A stretch of DNA of 47,849 nucleotides. Source: Actinomycetaceae bacterium (GTDB lineage Bacteria > Actinomycetota > Actinomycetes > Actinomycetales > Actinomycetaceae). A program made the position numbers and the translations under genes. The notes beneath the pieces are model-generated. The model did no database searches. It was given only the letters and a program-made list of their open reading frames with translations, and was not told where the DNA came from. Within the stretch, counting starts at the first letter, position 1. Every line of letters starts with the position of its first letter. Positions 25,043 to 33,588 of the stretch are shown piece after piece. The stretch is from NCBI GenBank assembly GCA_030532245.1, contig JAUNLN010000014.1, positions 1 to 47,849 of the forward strand, written 5' to 3'.

Positions 25043-25820
25043 CGTGAACGGGCACGCGGTGTCGGCTCAGGCGGCGAATAGCGGTGGCTTTCCAAACGTC
25101 TTTGTACTGGTCGGCGCGGTGTAGTTTGCCGGTAATGTCGTTGCCGGTGGCGCGGTGAGTGAAGTCGCACGGCACTTCTTGCACGGTGTAGCCCTTGACG
25201 AGCAGGTCGATCGTCATGGCAGCCTCGACGCCCCAGCCGGGCGCGAACGGCATGATGTCGTTTACGGCCTCGCGCGTGATGCAGCGCTGCCCGGAGAGGG
25301 GCGCGATGGGGTGCCAGCCGGTTGCCCTGCGGATCGATTTGCGGGCGCGGTTTACGACGAAGCCGTGGCCTCCGGCGCCTTTTTGTTTGGGGAGGGTGGC
25401 GATGGCGCAGTCGGCTCGTCCGCGTTGTACGGCGTCGATGAGTGAGGTGGCTTCGAGCGCGCTGTCGCCGAGGTCGGCGTCGAGGAAGAGCAGGTGGCGG
25501 GGTAGGCCGTTGGCGAGGTCGCGCATGGAGGCGACTTTGACGCCGGTTTCGAGTGCGGAGGCTTTGCCGCGGTTGACGGAGTGGCGTACGACTACGGCGC
25601 CGGCTTGCCGCGCGTGGGTGCCGGTGTTGTCGTCGGAGCCGTCGTCGACGACGATGAGGAGGTCTACGCCGGGTAGTGCCCTACATGCGCGCACGGTGTG
25701 CGAGATGAGGCGTGCTTCGTTGCGCGCGGGGATGATGACCGCGATTTTGTGTTTTTCGGGTTGTTTGCGTAGGGATTCGCGTACGCGGTTGGTGTTGTGG
25801 GCGGGGTCGATTTCACTCAT
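24960..25820 (-). CDS. Family 2 glycosyltransferase
   Basis: This 286-residue glycosyltransferase has a GT-A fold (GT2). KIAVIIPARNEARLI is the nucleotide-sugar start, VVDDGSDDNT and FLDADLGD carry the acidic metal-binding motifs, and AGAVVVRHSVNRGKASALETG is typical of polyprenyl-phosphate or phosphoglycerate-type transferases. No membrane span is visible, so it works at the cytosolic face or in the cytosol. It appears leaderless: TACACT lies six bases before ATG 25820. Its 3' end overlaps the large membrane protein gene on the other strand by 83 bp. Acceptor and donor cannot be named from sequence. Confidence 0.88.
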   Translation of the reverse strand: MSEIDPAHNTNRVRESLRKQPEKHKIAVIIPARNEARLISHTVRACRALPGVDLLIVVDDGSDDNTGTHARQAGAVVVRHSVNRGKASALETGVKVASMRDLANGLPRHLLFLDADLGDSALEATSLIDAVQRGRADCAIATLPKQKGAGGHGFVVNRARKSIRRATGWHPIAPLSGQRCITREAVNDIMPFAPGWGVEAAMTIDLLVKGYTVQEVPCDFTHRATGNDITGKLHRADQYKDVWKATAIRRLSRHRVPVHARLQASLHQTPGSPYNAYERFESDEQE

Positions 25821-25826
25821 GGTTTT

Positions 25827-25832
25827 AGTGTA
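25827..25832 (-). promoter_or_regulatory. -10 box of leaderless glycosyltransferase gene
   Basis: The complement reads TACACT, exactly six bases before the ATG at 25820. Confidence 0.55.
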
Positions 25833-25872
25833 GTCGGATCTGGGCGTTACCCCGTTCCCCGCCCACGCGTTT

Positions 25873-26745
25873 TTAGAGCGAGACTTGGCGGGATACGAGG
25901 CCGGCTCGCGCCCGTTTTTCGTCGTCGTTTAGCGGCTCTTCATTTTGGAGGGCTGCTTCGAGTTTCGCTTCGAGGGCGAGCACGGAGTCGGTGAGTGCCT
26001 CCGCCTCGACGGGTTCGGGGAATTCGAAGACGGGGATGGAGAGGCCGAGCGCGCGGAATGCGCCGATGAATTGGGCGTTTTCGAGTTTGAGGTCGCCGGC
26101 TGCCTGGAGGCGTGCGAGGGCGGTGAAGAGCTGGTCTTCGTCTTCGAGGCGGATCCAGCGTACGAAGTGTTTGCCCATGTCGTGCCAGTACGTGTTGGTT
26201 GTACCGGGTACGGCTCGCGTGGGGATGAGTTCCTTCGACGTGTCTTCGATGGCTTGTTCGACCTGCTCGTCACGGCTGCCGGGCGAAACCCAGAATCCGA
26301 GGTTTTCCTGCAGTTCCATGGGTTTTGCGGATGCGATCATGTCGGGGATGCGCGGGCCCGCGTCGCGTACGTCGACAGTGAGGGTGCCAGCGTCGGCCTC
26401 CCCCTCATCGATGAGTTTCTTGCGTTTGAGGGCGGCGCTGAGTGCGACTCCGAGGTCGTGTGCGGCGTCGCGGGTGGCGGAGCGGGTTTGGAGGGCGATG
26501 AGGATTTGGCCGTCGTCGCGAACCATGGCTGGCGCGCCACCGGGGAGGAGGGTGACGAACTGGAAGGGCGTGGAGCCGTATTCGTCGGTGGTGGTGGCGT
26601 CGAGGGTGGCGGCAGGGATGATCTCGCGCATGGCAACGAGGTCAGCTTCGGCGCTCATGCCTTCGAAGGGGCGGGCGACGTGCGGGATGATGGGTCGCGG
26701 CGCCTTGCCGGGTACTAGTTTCTTGCGGCGGGATTTCTTGCCCAT
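25873..26745 (-). CDS. DUF5926-family protein
   Basis: This 290-residue soluble protein is of a kind widespread in actinobacteria. The N-terminus is very basic ([14 protein letters not shown]), followed by [24 protein letters not shown], a conserved opening. The middle contains [22 protein letters not shown] and [19 protein letters not shown]. The C-terminus is Glu-rich and lacks the Cys/His SEC-C motif sometimes found in relatives. Function is unknown. It has a good AGGAGA site and a TAGACT -10 box about 32 bases upstream, so it is leadered, unlike its neighbour. It is separate from pgm, which is divergent. Confidence 0.8.
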   Translation of the reverse strand: MGKKSRRKKLVPGKAPRPIIPHVARPFEGMSAEADLVAMREIIPAATLDATTTDEYGSTPFQFVTLLPGGAPAMVRDDGQILIALQTRSATRDAAHDLGVALSAALKRKKLIDEGEADAGTLTVDVRDAGPRIPDMIASAKPMELQENLGFWVSPGSRDEQVEQAIEDTSKELIPTRAVPGTTNTYWHDMGKHFVRWIRLEDEDQLFTALARLQAAGDLKLENAQFIGAFRALGLSIPVFEFPEPVEAEALTDSVLALEAKLEAALQNEEPLNDDEKRARAGLVSRQVSL

Positions 26746-26886
26746 GGTTTTCTCCTGTTGAAAGGGTTTGAGTCTAGTCCCAAAAAATACCGTTTGAGGC
26801 GGCTTATTGGAAGCGGGGCGCGGGCGCGGTGTTTGTGTGTTGGGACGAGGATGAAAATTTCAGTGACAGGTGCCACAATTGGACTC

Positions 26887-28563
26887 ATGCATGATAGAGC
26901 GGGCCAGGTGGCCAAACCAGAAGATTTGATTGATGTTGATGAGGTTCTTTCGGCGTACTACGACATTGAGCCTGACGTAAATAATCCTTCGCAGAAGGTT
27001 GTTTTTGGTACGTCGGGGCATCGTGGTTCGTCGTTGGACGGCGCGTTTAATGAGGCGCACATTGTTGCTACTACGCAGGCGATTGTGGAGTACCGTGCGT
27101 CGCAGGGTTTTGACGGCCCGCTGTTTATTGGCCGTGATACGCACGCGCTTTCGGAGCCGGCGTGGCGTTCGGCGCTTGAGGTGTTGGTTGCGGCTGGCGT
27201 GAATGTGATGATTGATTCGCGCGAGTCGTTCACGCCGACTCCTGCGGTGTCGCACGCGATTTTGGTGGCGAATGGTGCGGGTTCGAAGGAGGGGTTGCGC
27301 ACGTCGGGCCCGGGCTTGGCTGATGGCATTGTGGTGACGCCGTCGCATAATCCTCCGCGTGATGGTGGTTTTAAGTACAATCCGCCGCACGGTGGCCCGG
27401 CCGATTCGGACGCGACGGGCTGGATTGCGAATCGTGCGAACGAGATTTTGGCAAGCGGCTGGTCGAAGGTTAAGCGCGTATTGTCGAAGGATTTGCTGGA
27501 TGAGCCGAACGTTACGCGCTACGACTTTTTGAAGCACTACGTCGACGATCTCGACAAGGTGATTGATATCGATGCGATTCGTGAGGCGGGTGTGCGCATT
27601 GGTGCGGATCCGCTGGGTGGCGCGTCGGTTGATTACTGGGTGGCGATTTCGGAGCGTTATGGCCTGGATTTGACGGTTGTGAATCCGAAGGTTGATCCGA
27701 CGTGGCGGTTTATGACGCTTGACTGGGATGGCAAGATCCGTATGGATTGTTCGTCGCCGTACGCGATGGCGTCGCTGCGCGAGAAGATGGTGCCGGATGC
27801 GACGGGTAAGACGCCGTTTGATGTGGCGACGGGTAATGATGCGGATTCGGATCGTCACGGTATTGTGACGCCGGATGGCCTCATGAATCCGAACCATTAT
27901 TTGGCGGTGGCGATTGAGTACTTGTTCACGCATCGCCCGGGTTGGAGCAAGGACGCAGCGGTTGGCAAGACGCTCGTGTCGTCGGCGCTGATTGACCGCG
28001 TGGTTGACGGCATGGGTCGGAAGCTCGTTGAGGTTCCGGTGGGCTTTAAGTATTTCGTGCCGGGTCTCATGTCTGGTGAGGTTGGTTTTGGCGGTGAGGA
28101 GTCTGCTGGCGCTTCGTTCTTGCGTAAGGATGGAACGGTGTGGACGACCGACAAGGACGGCATCATTATGTGTCTGCTTGCGGCGGAGATTATTGCTGTG
28201 ACGGGTAAGTCGCCGTCGCAGTTGCATCGTGAGCAGGTGGAGCGTTTCGGCGCGTCTGCGTATGCGCGTATTGATAGTGCGGCGTCGAAGGAGGAGAAGG
28301 CTAAGCTTGCGAAGCTTTCGCCCGAGGATGTTGCGGCTACGGCGCTTGCGGGTGAGGAGATTACTGCTCGCCTGGTGAATGCTCCGGGTAATGACGCGCC
28401 GATTGGCGGTTTGAAGGTTGCGACTGAGAACGCTTGGTTTGCGGCTCGCCCGTCTGGAACTGAGGATGTGTACAAGATTTACGCTGAGTCGTTCAGGGGT
28501 GAGGATCATTTGAAGCAGGTTCAGGAGGAAGCTAAGCAGGTCGTGAAGGAGGCGCTTAGCTAA
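26887..28563 (+). CDS. pgm: Phosphoglucomutase
   Basis: This 558-residue alpha-D-phosphohexomutase interconverts glucose 1-phosphate and glucose 6-phosphate, feeding glycogen and sugar-nucleotide synthesis. The start ATG 26887 is chosen because the product then begins [16 protein letters not shown], matching the E. coli Pgm start. An upstream ATG at 26851 would add 12 residues. The catalytic serine loop is [20 protein letters not shown]. The metal loop has [11 protein letters not shown], the sugar-binding loop [11 protein letters not shown], and the phosphate loop [12 protein letters not shown]. Length is close to the family norm. A strong terminator follows. G/T-rich codons contrast with genes before 19 kb. 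Confidence 0.96.
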   Translation: MHDRAGQVAKPEDLIDVDEVLSAYYDIEPDVNNPSQKVVFGTSGHRGSSLDGAFNEAHIVATTQAIVEYRASQGFDGPLFIGRDTHALSEPAWRSALEVLVAAGVNVMIDSRESFTPTPAVSHAILVANGAGSKEGLRTSGPGLADGIVVTPSHNPPRDGGFKYNPPHGGPADSDATGWIANRANEILASGWSKVKRVLSKDLLDEPNVTRYDFLKHYVDDLDKVIDIDAIREAGVRIGADPLGGASVDYWVAISERYGLDLTVVNPKVDPTWRFMTLDWDGKIRMDCSSPYAMASLREKMVPDATGKTPFDVATGNDADSDRHGIVTPDGLMNPNHYLAVAIEYLFTHRPGWSKDAAVGKTLVSSALIDRVVDGMGRKLVEVPVGFKYFVPGLMSGEVGFGGEESAGASFLRKDGTVWTTDKDGIIMCLLAAEIIAVTGKSPSQLHREQVERFGASAYARIDSAASKEEKAKLAKLSPEDVAATALAGEEITARLVNAPGNDAPIGGLKVATENAWFAARPSGTEDVYKIYAESFRGEDHLKQVQEEAKQVVKEALS

Positions 28564-28625
28564 AACTCCCCGCTCGAGAACGCGCCCAGATAGTTGAGGC
28601 GTTTGTAGCGGCCTGGTTTTGAGCG

Positions 28626-28668
28626 AAGGTTCCGGGTACGGGTAGCCCCCGTGCCCGGAACCTTTTTG
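28626..28668 (+). terminator. Terminator of pgm
   Basis: The 11-bp stem 28626-28636/28654-28664 has a GC-rich loop region that can pair further and is followed by a run of five T (28663-28667). It is a classic intrinsic terminator. Confidence 0.9.
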
Positions 28669-28710
28669 CTACCCTCACGCGCTTCGTTTACGCGGCTGGA
28701 AAATAGTGGT

Positions 28711-28716
28711 TAGACT
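28711..28716 (+). promoter_or_regulatory. -10 box of leaderless MFS gene
   Basis: TAGACT, then six bases, then GTG at 28723. There is no ribosome-binding site. Confidence 0.6.
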
Positions 28717-28722
28717 GCAACA

Positions 28723-30003
28723 GTGCTGAATTCTTACCGCGATATTTTGTCGATACCGGGGGCGTGGAAGTTCTCGCTGGCGGGTTTGATTGCCCGTTTC
28801 CCGATGTCGATTGTTGGAATATCGCAAATTCTGATGATTTCGATGCTGTACGGCTCGTACACGCTTGCGGGTCAGGTTGCGGCAACGAACGTCATTTCGT
28901 TCGCGATTTTCGCCCCGTTCGTGGCGCGTCTTGTGGATCGGTTTGGTCAGGCGCGGGTGATGATTCCGTCGATCGCGATTTCGACAACAACCCTGATGGG
29001 TTTGATGATTGCGGCAGCAATGCACGCGCCGGTCGGCTACCTGTACGTTTTGACGGCGATTTCGGGTGCTACGTCCGGTTCGCTCGGTTCGATGGTGCGT
29101 TCGCGTTGGACGGTCGTGGTTAAGAGTCCGGCGCAGTTGCATACGGCGTTCGCGATGGAGTCTACGCTGGATGAGTTTGTATTCATGCTCGGCCCGATCC
29201 TTGCGACGGTACTCGCAGCGAACGTGCATCCGCTCGCGGGCATGATTCTCGCGTTTATCCTCGCGGTTACGGGCGGCTTCTGGCTGCTTTCGCAAAGGGA
29301 TACTGAGCCTCCGGTTTCGGCTTCGACGGCTCCTCCGCCAAAGGGTTCGGTGATGGCGCAGCCCGTGATGGTGGCTCTTGCACTCGTGTACGTGGGTGCG
29401 GGCGCGATGTTCGGCGCGATCGACATTTCCGTCGTGGCGTTCACAGAGTCGCTGGGTAAGCAGGCGTTTTCGGGCGTGCTGCTTGGCGTGTTTGCGTTTG
29501 GTTCGATGCTTGCGGGCCTCCTTTATGGGGCGCGTACTTCTTCGATTGCGCTTTGGAAGTTGTTTGTTGGAGGAGTCGTCTTCCTCGCGCTTGGCGTGAG
29601 CCTCACGCACTTTGCTAGGTCGATGGTGGGCCTTGGCGTGATCTTGTTTATTACGGGTTTCTCGATTTCGCCGACGATGATTAATGTGACGGCGATGGTG
29701 CAGCGCGCGGTGCCGCCCCGGCGCCTCACGGAGGGGCTCACGTGGATGTCTACGGCGATGAATGTGGGTACGTCGCTGGGGTCGGCGGCGGCTGGCCGCG
29801 TGGTGGATCAGATGGGTTCGGCGGGTGGTTTCCGCACGGCGATGTGGTTTGCGTGGGTGATGGTGACGGTGTCGTTGATTGCGATTCCGGCGCTGCGTTC
29901 GGCGTCGCGTAAGAATCGCGCGCACATCCCCGTGCAGGTGAGGTCGCGGCGTACGGGTTTGGGTAAGTTGTGGAGGCGTCGGCCGCGAAAGTCGTTAGAC
30001 TGA
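28723..30003 (+). CDS. Major facilitator superfamily transporter
   Basis: This 426-residue polytopic membrane protein has about 12 hydrophobic helices and the MFS loop 2-3 signature RLVDRFGQARVM. There is a long central loop near residues 193-212 (TEPPVSASTAPPPKG). It is probably a drug or metabolite exporter, since the first repeat resembles the DHA group by eye; the substrate is unknown. The start is GTG with a TAGACT box six bases upstream. The Lys/Arg-rich C-terminus ends four bases before the next start, and the promoter of the following gene lies inside the end of this one. Confidence 0.85.
   Translation: MLNSYRDILSIPGAWKFSLAGLIARFPMSIVGISQILMISMLYGSYTLAGQVAATNVISFAIFAPFVARLVDRFGQARVMIPSIAISTTTLMGLMIAAAMHAPVGYLYVLTAISGATSGSLGSMVRSRWTVVVKSPAQLHTAFAMESTLDEFVFMLGPILATVLAANVHPLAGMILAFILAVTGGFWLLSQRDTEPPVSASTAPPPKGSVMAQPVMVALALVYVGAGAMFGAIDISVVAFTESLGKQAFSGVLLGVFAFGSMLAGLLYGARTSSIALWKLFVGGVVFLALGVSLTHFARSMVGLGVILFITGFSISPTMINVTAMVQRAVPPRRLTEGLTWMSTAMNVGTSLGSAAAGRVVDQMGSAGGFRTAMWFAWVMVTVSLIAIPALRSASRKNRAHIPVQVRSRRTGLGKLWRRRPRKSLD
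29996..30001 (+). promoter_or_regulatory. -10 box of leaderless App1-type gene
   Basis: TAGACT overlaps the end of the MFS gene and lies six bases before GTG 30008. It is the same hexamer and spacing as the box upstream of the MFS gene. Confidence 0.6.
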
Positions 30004-30007
30004 AGTT

Positions 30008-31225
30008 GTGCTTTTAAGGGCTGTTACTAAGGCTGGGGATGCGTTCAATACTGCGGTTGTGCAGGTGTTGTCGGATCTTGGGTGGCGTACGGAAATGATC
30101 GCGTATGGCGGTCTTGGTAATGAGCGGCGTGCTCGCGTGATTGGGCGGGCGTTGATGGCACCCACGTTTTTTGAGCATAAGTATGAGGTGTGGGCGAATC
30201 GCCACGGGCTGCCGGGCTGGTATGAGTTGCATTCGCGTACGGCGAACATGTTGCCTAACGCGGTTGGTGAGGTGGTTCGCGACGCGATTGGTGCAGATCA
30301 GGGTGACGACACTCCAACGACGGCGCATATGCGTGGTGAGCGTGGGTGGCGTCAGTTTGTGGATGCGCAGGTGCCGTTCGCTCCGGTGTTGGTGACGCTT
30401 GGTAGGCGTCGTGAGGTGTTGTACACCGACCGGGGCGGGTATGTGGATGTGACGTTGGATGGTCACGGTTTGGAGCCGGGTTGGCATTCGGCGACGTTGC
30501 AGGCGTTGAAGCCTGATGAGGTGGCTCGCGGGTTGAGGCGGGTGCGTGCGTCGCGGCCGATTCGCGTGCCGGTGCGGATTGTGTCGGAAAGCGAGACGGT
30601 TGGTTTGGTGTCGGATGTGGATGACACGGTGATGGTGTCGTGGTTGCCGCGTCCGATGGTGGCGGCGAAGAACGCGTTTTTCACGTACGTGTCGTCGCGC
30701 CAGGCGGTGCCGGGGATGGCGTTTTTGTTGAATACTCTGTCGCGTAGGTCGAGGAGTGAGGGGCCGGCTCCGCTCGTGTATTTGTCTACGGGTGCGTGGA
30801 ATGTGGCGCCGAGTTTGAGGCGTTTTTTGGCGCGGTCGGGTTTTCCTACGGGTACGCCGTTGATGACTGATTGGGGGCCGTCGCAGACGGGTTGGTTCCG
30901 GTCGGGGCAGGAGCATAAGCGGAGTCAGTTGCGTCTGTTGGCTGAGATGTTTCCGTGGGTGAAGTGGGTTTTGGTGGGTGATGATGGCCAGCATGACCCG
31001 TCGATTTATACGGATTTTGCGCGGGAGTATCCGCAGAATGTGGCGGGTATTTTTATTCGTACGCTCACGACGAGGGAGCAGATGTTGAATCATGGTGCTG
31101 CTGACCCGTTGGAGGAGCTTGGCCCGCTGATTGCGCGGGTGGATCCGAAAATCCCGGTTTTTGTTGGTGAGGATGGGTTTGCGTTGACGCGGGAGGCGGA
31201 GGCGGCCGGCTGGATGGGTTTGTAG
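30008..31225 (+). CDS. App1-type phosphatidate phosphatase (DUF2183)
   Basis: This 405-residue protein carries the phosphatidate phosphatase APP1 catalytic domain. The HAD-like DxDxT motif reads VSDVDDTVMVSWLPRP, with Asp203 and Asp205. Next come YLSTGAWNVAPSLRRFLARSGFPTG and the VGDDGQHDPSIYTDFAREYP block, all typical of DUF2183. The N-terminal ~190 residues are a less conserved region with the HGLPGWYELHSRTANM segment. It probably dephosphorylates phosphatidic acid or a related phospholipid at the cytosolic face. It has a GTG start and appears leaderless. A strong hairpin downstream (31309-31343) belongs to either this gene or the trpB2 leader. Confidence 0.87.
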   Translation: MLLRAVTKAGDAFNTAVVQVLSDLGWRTEMIAYGGLGNERRARVIGRALMAPTFFEHKYEVWANRHGLPGWYELHSRTANMLPNAVGEVVRDAIGADQGDDTPTTAHMRGERGWRQFVDAQVPFAPVLVTLGRRREVLYTDRGGYVDVTLDGHGLEPGWHSATLQALKPDEVARGLRRVRASRPIRVPVRIVSESETVGLVSDVDDTVMVSWLPRPMVAAKNAFFTYVSSRQAVPGMAFLLNTLSRRSRSEGPAPLVYLSTGAWNVAPSLRRFLARSGFPTGTPLMTDWGPSQTGWFRSGQEHKRSQLRLLAEMFPWVKWVLVGDDGQHDPSIYTDFAREYPQNVAGIFIRTLTTREQMLNHGAADPLEELGPLIARVDPKIPVFVGEDGFALTREAEAAGWMGL

Positions 31226-31237
31226 GCGGCGTGGTGT

Positions 31238-31245
31238 TATATCAT
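31238..31245 (+). promoter_or_regulatory. Possible promoter -10 for the trpB2 leader
   Basis: TATATCAT is the best -10-like sequence between the App1 gene and the terminator hairpin. If used, transcription would begin near 31251, placing the whole hairpin array in the trpB2 leader. No good -35 box is visible. Confidence 0.35.
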
Positions 31246-31252
31246 CCTTTGG

Positions 31253-31343
31253 TACGCACTACGTTTAGGAGTGTTTGGTGCGTAGTCTTAGTGGCGGCGA
31301 TTGTGTCGCCCCTCACGGAGCGGTTCCGTGGGGCCAGTTTTTT
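31253..31343 (+). promoter_or_regulatory. Structured trpB2 leader (candidate attenuator)
   Basis: Three pairings lie in a row. TACGCAC (31253-31259) pairs with GTGCGTA (31278-31284) and covers the GTG of a leader ORF. GGCGA (31296-31300) pairs with TCGCC (31306-31310). A terminator stem (310-312 plus 314-319 with 325-333, one bulge) is followed by six T at 31338-31343. It ends 15 bases before the trpB2 start. The 3' arm of the terminator contains the leader ORF's only Trp codon. I infer translation-dependent attenuation; the alternative is a plain terminator of the App1 gene. Confidence 0.5.
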
Positions 31344-31361
31344 ACGAACGTTAGGGGATGA
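31278..31361 (+). CDS. Leader ORF overlapping trpB2
   Basis: This is a 27-residue frame starting at GTG 31278 with AGGAG six bases upstream. It reads through the hairpin and ends with a TGA that overlaps the trpB2 ATG as ATGA. It contains one Trp codon (31329-31331) inside the terminator stem. It encodes no recognisable protein. Translating it would open the terminator and couple ribosomes to trpB2. It could be chance, but the ribosome-binding site and the exact overlap argue for it. Confidence 0.45.
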   Translation: MRSLSGGDCVAPHGAVPWGQFFTNVRG

Positions 31362-32689
31362 AATTGGTGTCGAAACCTGCGCCTACTGAAGCGCTTGACT
31401 TTGCAATTCCGTCGAAAGTCCCCACGCATTGGTACAACCTCATGGCTGATTTTCCGGAGCCGGTGGCTCCGCATTTGAATCCGCAGACTCGTGAGGAGCT
31501 CAAGCCGGAGGATATGTATCCTCTGTTTTCCAAGGCGTTGGTGGATCAAGAGTTTTCCACCGAACGATGGATCGAGATTCCGCAGGCTGTCCGCGAGGTG
31601 TATGCAAGCTGGCGTCCGTCGCCACTGGTTCGTGCTCATAGGCTTGAGAGGGCTTTGGGTACGAAGGTGAAGATTTATTACAAGTATGAGGGTGTGTCGC
31701 CCGCTGGTTCTCATAAGCCGAATTCGGCTGTTGCTCAGGCGTATTTTAATGCGATTGAGGGTACGAAGAAGTTGACGACGGAGACTGGTGCTGGCCAGTG
31801 GGGTGCGTCGCTTTCGATGGCTTGCGCGATGTTTGGCCTTGAGTGTGAGGTTTTCCAGGTTCGTTCGTCGTTTGATGCGAAGCCGTATCGTCGTATGCAG
31901 ATGGAGGCGTATGGTGGCACGTGTCATTCGTCGCCTTCGACGTTGACGGAGGCCGGTCGTAAGATTTTGGCTGAAGATCCGGATACGACGGGGTCGCTTG
32001 GTATGGCGATTTCGGAGGCTGTTGAGCGCGCGCTTGAGTCGGATGTTACGCATTATGCTCTTGGCTCGGCGTTGAATCACGTGATGTTGCATCAGACTGT
32101 GATTGGTCTGGAGGCGATTGAGCAGTTGCGTGAGGCTGGCGAGGAGCAGGCTGACGTCGTGTTTGGTTGCGCTGGTGGCGGCTCGAACCTGGCTGGTTTG
32201 GCGTTCCCGTTCTTGGGTGAGAATTTGCGTGAGGGTAAGACTACGCGGATTGTGGCGTGTGAGCCGGAGGCTTGCCCGTCGATGACTCAGGGCGAGTTCC
32301 GTTACGATTTTGGTGACGTGGCTGGTATGACGCCGCTGATGAAGATGTACACGCTTGGCCATGATTTTGTGCCGCCGTCGATTCATGCGGGTGGTTTGCG
32401 TTATCACGGGATGAGTCCGATGGTGTCGCATGCGAAGGCGCTTGGTTTGCTTGATTCGATTGCGGTTGGTGAGCATGACACGTTTAGTGCGGGCCTGGAG
32501 TTTGCTCGTGCTGAGGGTATTATTCCGGCTCCGGAGTCGACGCATGCTGTTGCGGGTGCTTTGAACTATGTGAAGAGTGGTAAGGCTCGTGACGGTGAGG
32601 TTGTCGTGATCGGCTTGTCGGGTAATGGTCTTCTTGACTTGCCGGCGTACGAGAACGAGCTGGCTCGCGAGCGCGAGGCTAAGCAGTAG
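31358..32689 (+). CDS. Tryptophan synthase beta subunit-like protein (TrpB2 type)
   Basis: This 443-residue PLP enzyme joins indole and serine to make tryptophan. The PLP-lysine motif is GSHKPNSAVAQAYF, the TrpB2 form rather than the HKIN of TrpB1. The phosphate loop is GCAGGGSNLAGLAFPFL, and THYALGSALNHVMLHQTVIG is also TrpB2-like. ATG 31358 directly abuts AGGGG, so GTG 31367 with better spacing is a possible alternative start. No trpA or other trp gene lies nearby. TrpB2 enzymes usually act without a TrpA partner, perhaps salvaging free indole. The preceding leader is the only visible regulation. Confidence 0.92.
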   Translation: MKLVSKPAPTEALDFAIPSKVPTHWYNLMADFPEPVAPHLNPQTREELKPEDMYPLFSKALVDQEFSTERWIEIPQAVREVYASWRPSPLVRAHRLERALGTKVKIYYKYEGVSPAGSHKPNSAVAQAYFNAIEGTKKLTTETGAGQWGASLSMACAMFGLECEVFQVRSSFDAKPYRRMQMEAYGGTCHSSPSTLTEAGRKILAEDPDTTGSLGMAISEAVERALESDVTHYALGSALNHVMLHQTVIGLEAIEQLREAGEEQADVVFGCAGGGSNLAGLAFPFLGENLREGKTTRIVACEPEACPSMTQGEFRYDFGDVAGMTPLMKMYTLGHDFVPPSIHAGGLRYHGMSPMVSHAKALGLLDSIAVGEHDTFSAGLEFARAEGIIPAPESTHAVAGALNYVKSGKARDGEVVVIGLSGNGLLDLPAYENELAREREAKQ

Positions 32690-32758
32690 CCTTCTTGAGT
32701 CTGACTTCACCTTCTAGTGGGCTGGTGTCAGGCTGAGGCTTGAAGCTCAAAGTTAAGA

Positions 32759-32794
32759 GGGAGGGGCGCGATCCAAACGGGTCGCGCCCCTCCC
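32759..32794 (+). terminator. Long GC-rich hairpin between trpB2 and SRAP gene
   Basis: A stem of about 16 pairs (32759-32774/32779-32794) with an AAAC loop lies 70 bases after trpB2, and the SRAP gene's end faces it from the other side. No T-run is present, so it probably serves as a bidirectional terminator. Confidence 0.7.
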
Positions 32795-32902
32795 CTATGC
32801 CATCACAAACAGTACGCCAACCTCGCGAGCGGCTTCACCACACTCGCAGGCACCGAGCATCCCGACGGGCAGCCAAGCCGTCCCAAGCGCCTCCAAGCGC
32901 CC

Positions 32903-33580
32903 CTACTCGACCGGGTCCTTCAAGCTCGGGTCATTGTTTCGCACGTTGCCCACAGCTTTACCCACCTTGCGAGGCGTGAGCGCCGGGCCCGGAATCGCGT
33001 CCAGCAGATGCTGAATCTCCGAGTCCCTCTCCAGCTGCGGATCCAACCAGTCACCCCACAACTCTCGCGGCACCACCACGGGCGAACGGTCATGAATATG
33101 CCCAACCGCGTCCGGGGCACTCCGCGTCACAATCGCGAACGTCAACAACCACTCATCGCGCGGCCCCTGCCACGCCTCATAAATCCCCGCAAACCCCATC
33201 ACAGGATCGCCCGCACCCGCAGACAAGAACCACGGCTGCTTCCCGCCTGGCTCCACCTGCCACTCGTAGTAGCCATTCGCCGGCACGAGACACCTGCGCC
33301 TACGCGCCGCCGCCTTAAACGACGGCTTCTCCAGCAGCGTCTCCGCGCGCGCATTAATCATCGGGCGACTCCGCGACTTCGCCCACGAAGGCACCAACCC
33401 CCACTTGAGCGTCTGAATGCGGCGCAGCACGCCCTGCCCCTCATCGTGGTCAAACACAACGGGCAGGCTCTGGCCGGGCGCCGCGTTATAAGTCTCGCGA
33501 ACATCCCCCATCGTGAAATCCACGCCAAAAAGCCGCGCCAACTCGTCCTCCGGCGCCCACAGCCCGTACCGCCCGCACAC
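32903..33580 (-). CDS. SRAP-domain protein (HMCES/YedK-like)
   Basis: This 225-residue SOS-response-associated peptidase family protein covalently traps abasic sites in single-stranded DNA through its N-terminal cysteine. The start is GTG 33580, giving Met-Cys2-Gly-Arg after Met removal. AGGAGGA lies seven bases upstream. The other signatures are NARAETLLEKPSFK, CLVPANGYYEWQ (Asn and Glu) and HDRSPVVV (catalytic His). The length is normal. It lies 8 bases after the ferritin-like/VIT gene in one operon. On the plus strand this gene is C-rich, opposite to its neighbours. Confidence 0.93.
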   Translation of the reverse strand: MCGRYGLWAPEDELARLFGVDFTMGDVRETYNAAPGQSLPVVFDHDEGQGVLRRIQTLKWGLVPSWAKSRSRPMINARAETLLEKPSFKAAARRRRCLVPANGYYEWQVEPGGKQPWFLSAGAGDPVMGFAGIYEAWQGPRDEWLLTFAIVTRSAPDAVGHIHDRSPVVVPRELWGDWLDPQLERDSEIQHLLDAIPGPALTPRKVGKAVGNVRNNDPSLKDPVE

Positions 33581-33588
33581 GACTCCTC

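Noticed and set aside
26860-28509. 549-codon minus-strand frame opposite pgm
   Set aside because: An Arg/His-rich shadow of pgm on the other strand. Phosphoglucomutase is unambiguous.
31313-32710. 465-codon minus-strand frame opposite trpB2
   Set aside because: A shadow frame with Arg/Thr-rich nonsense composition.
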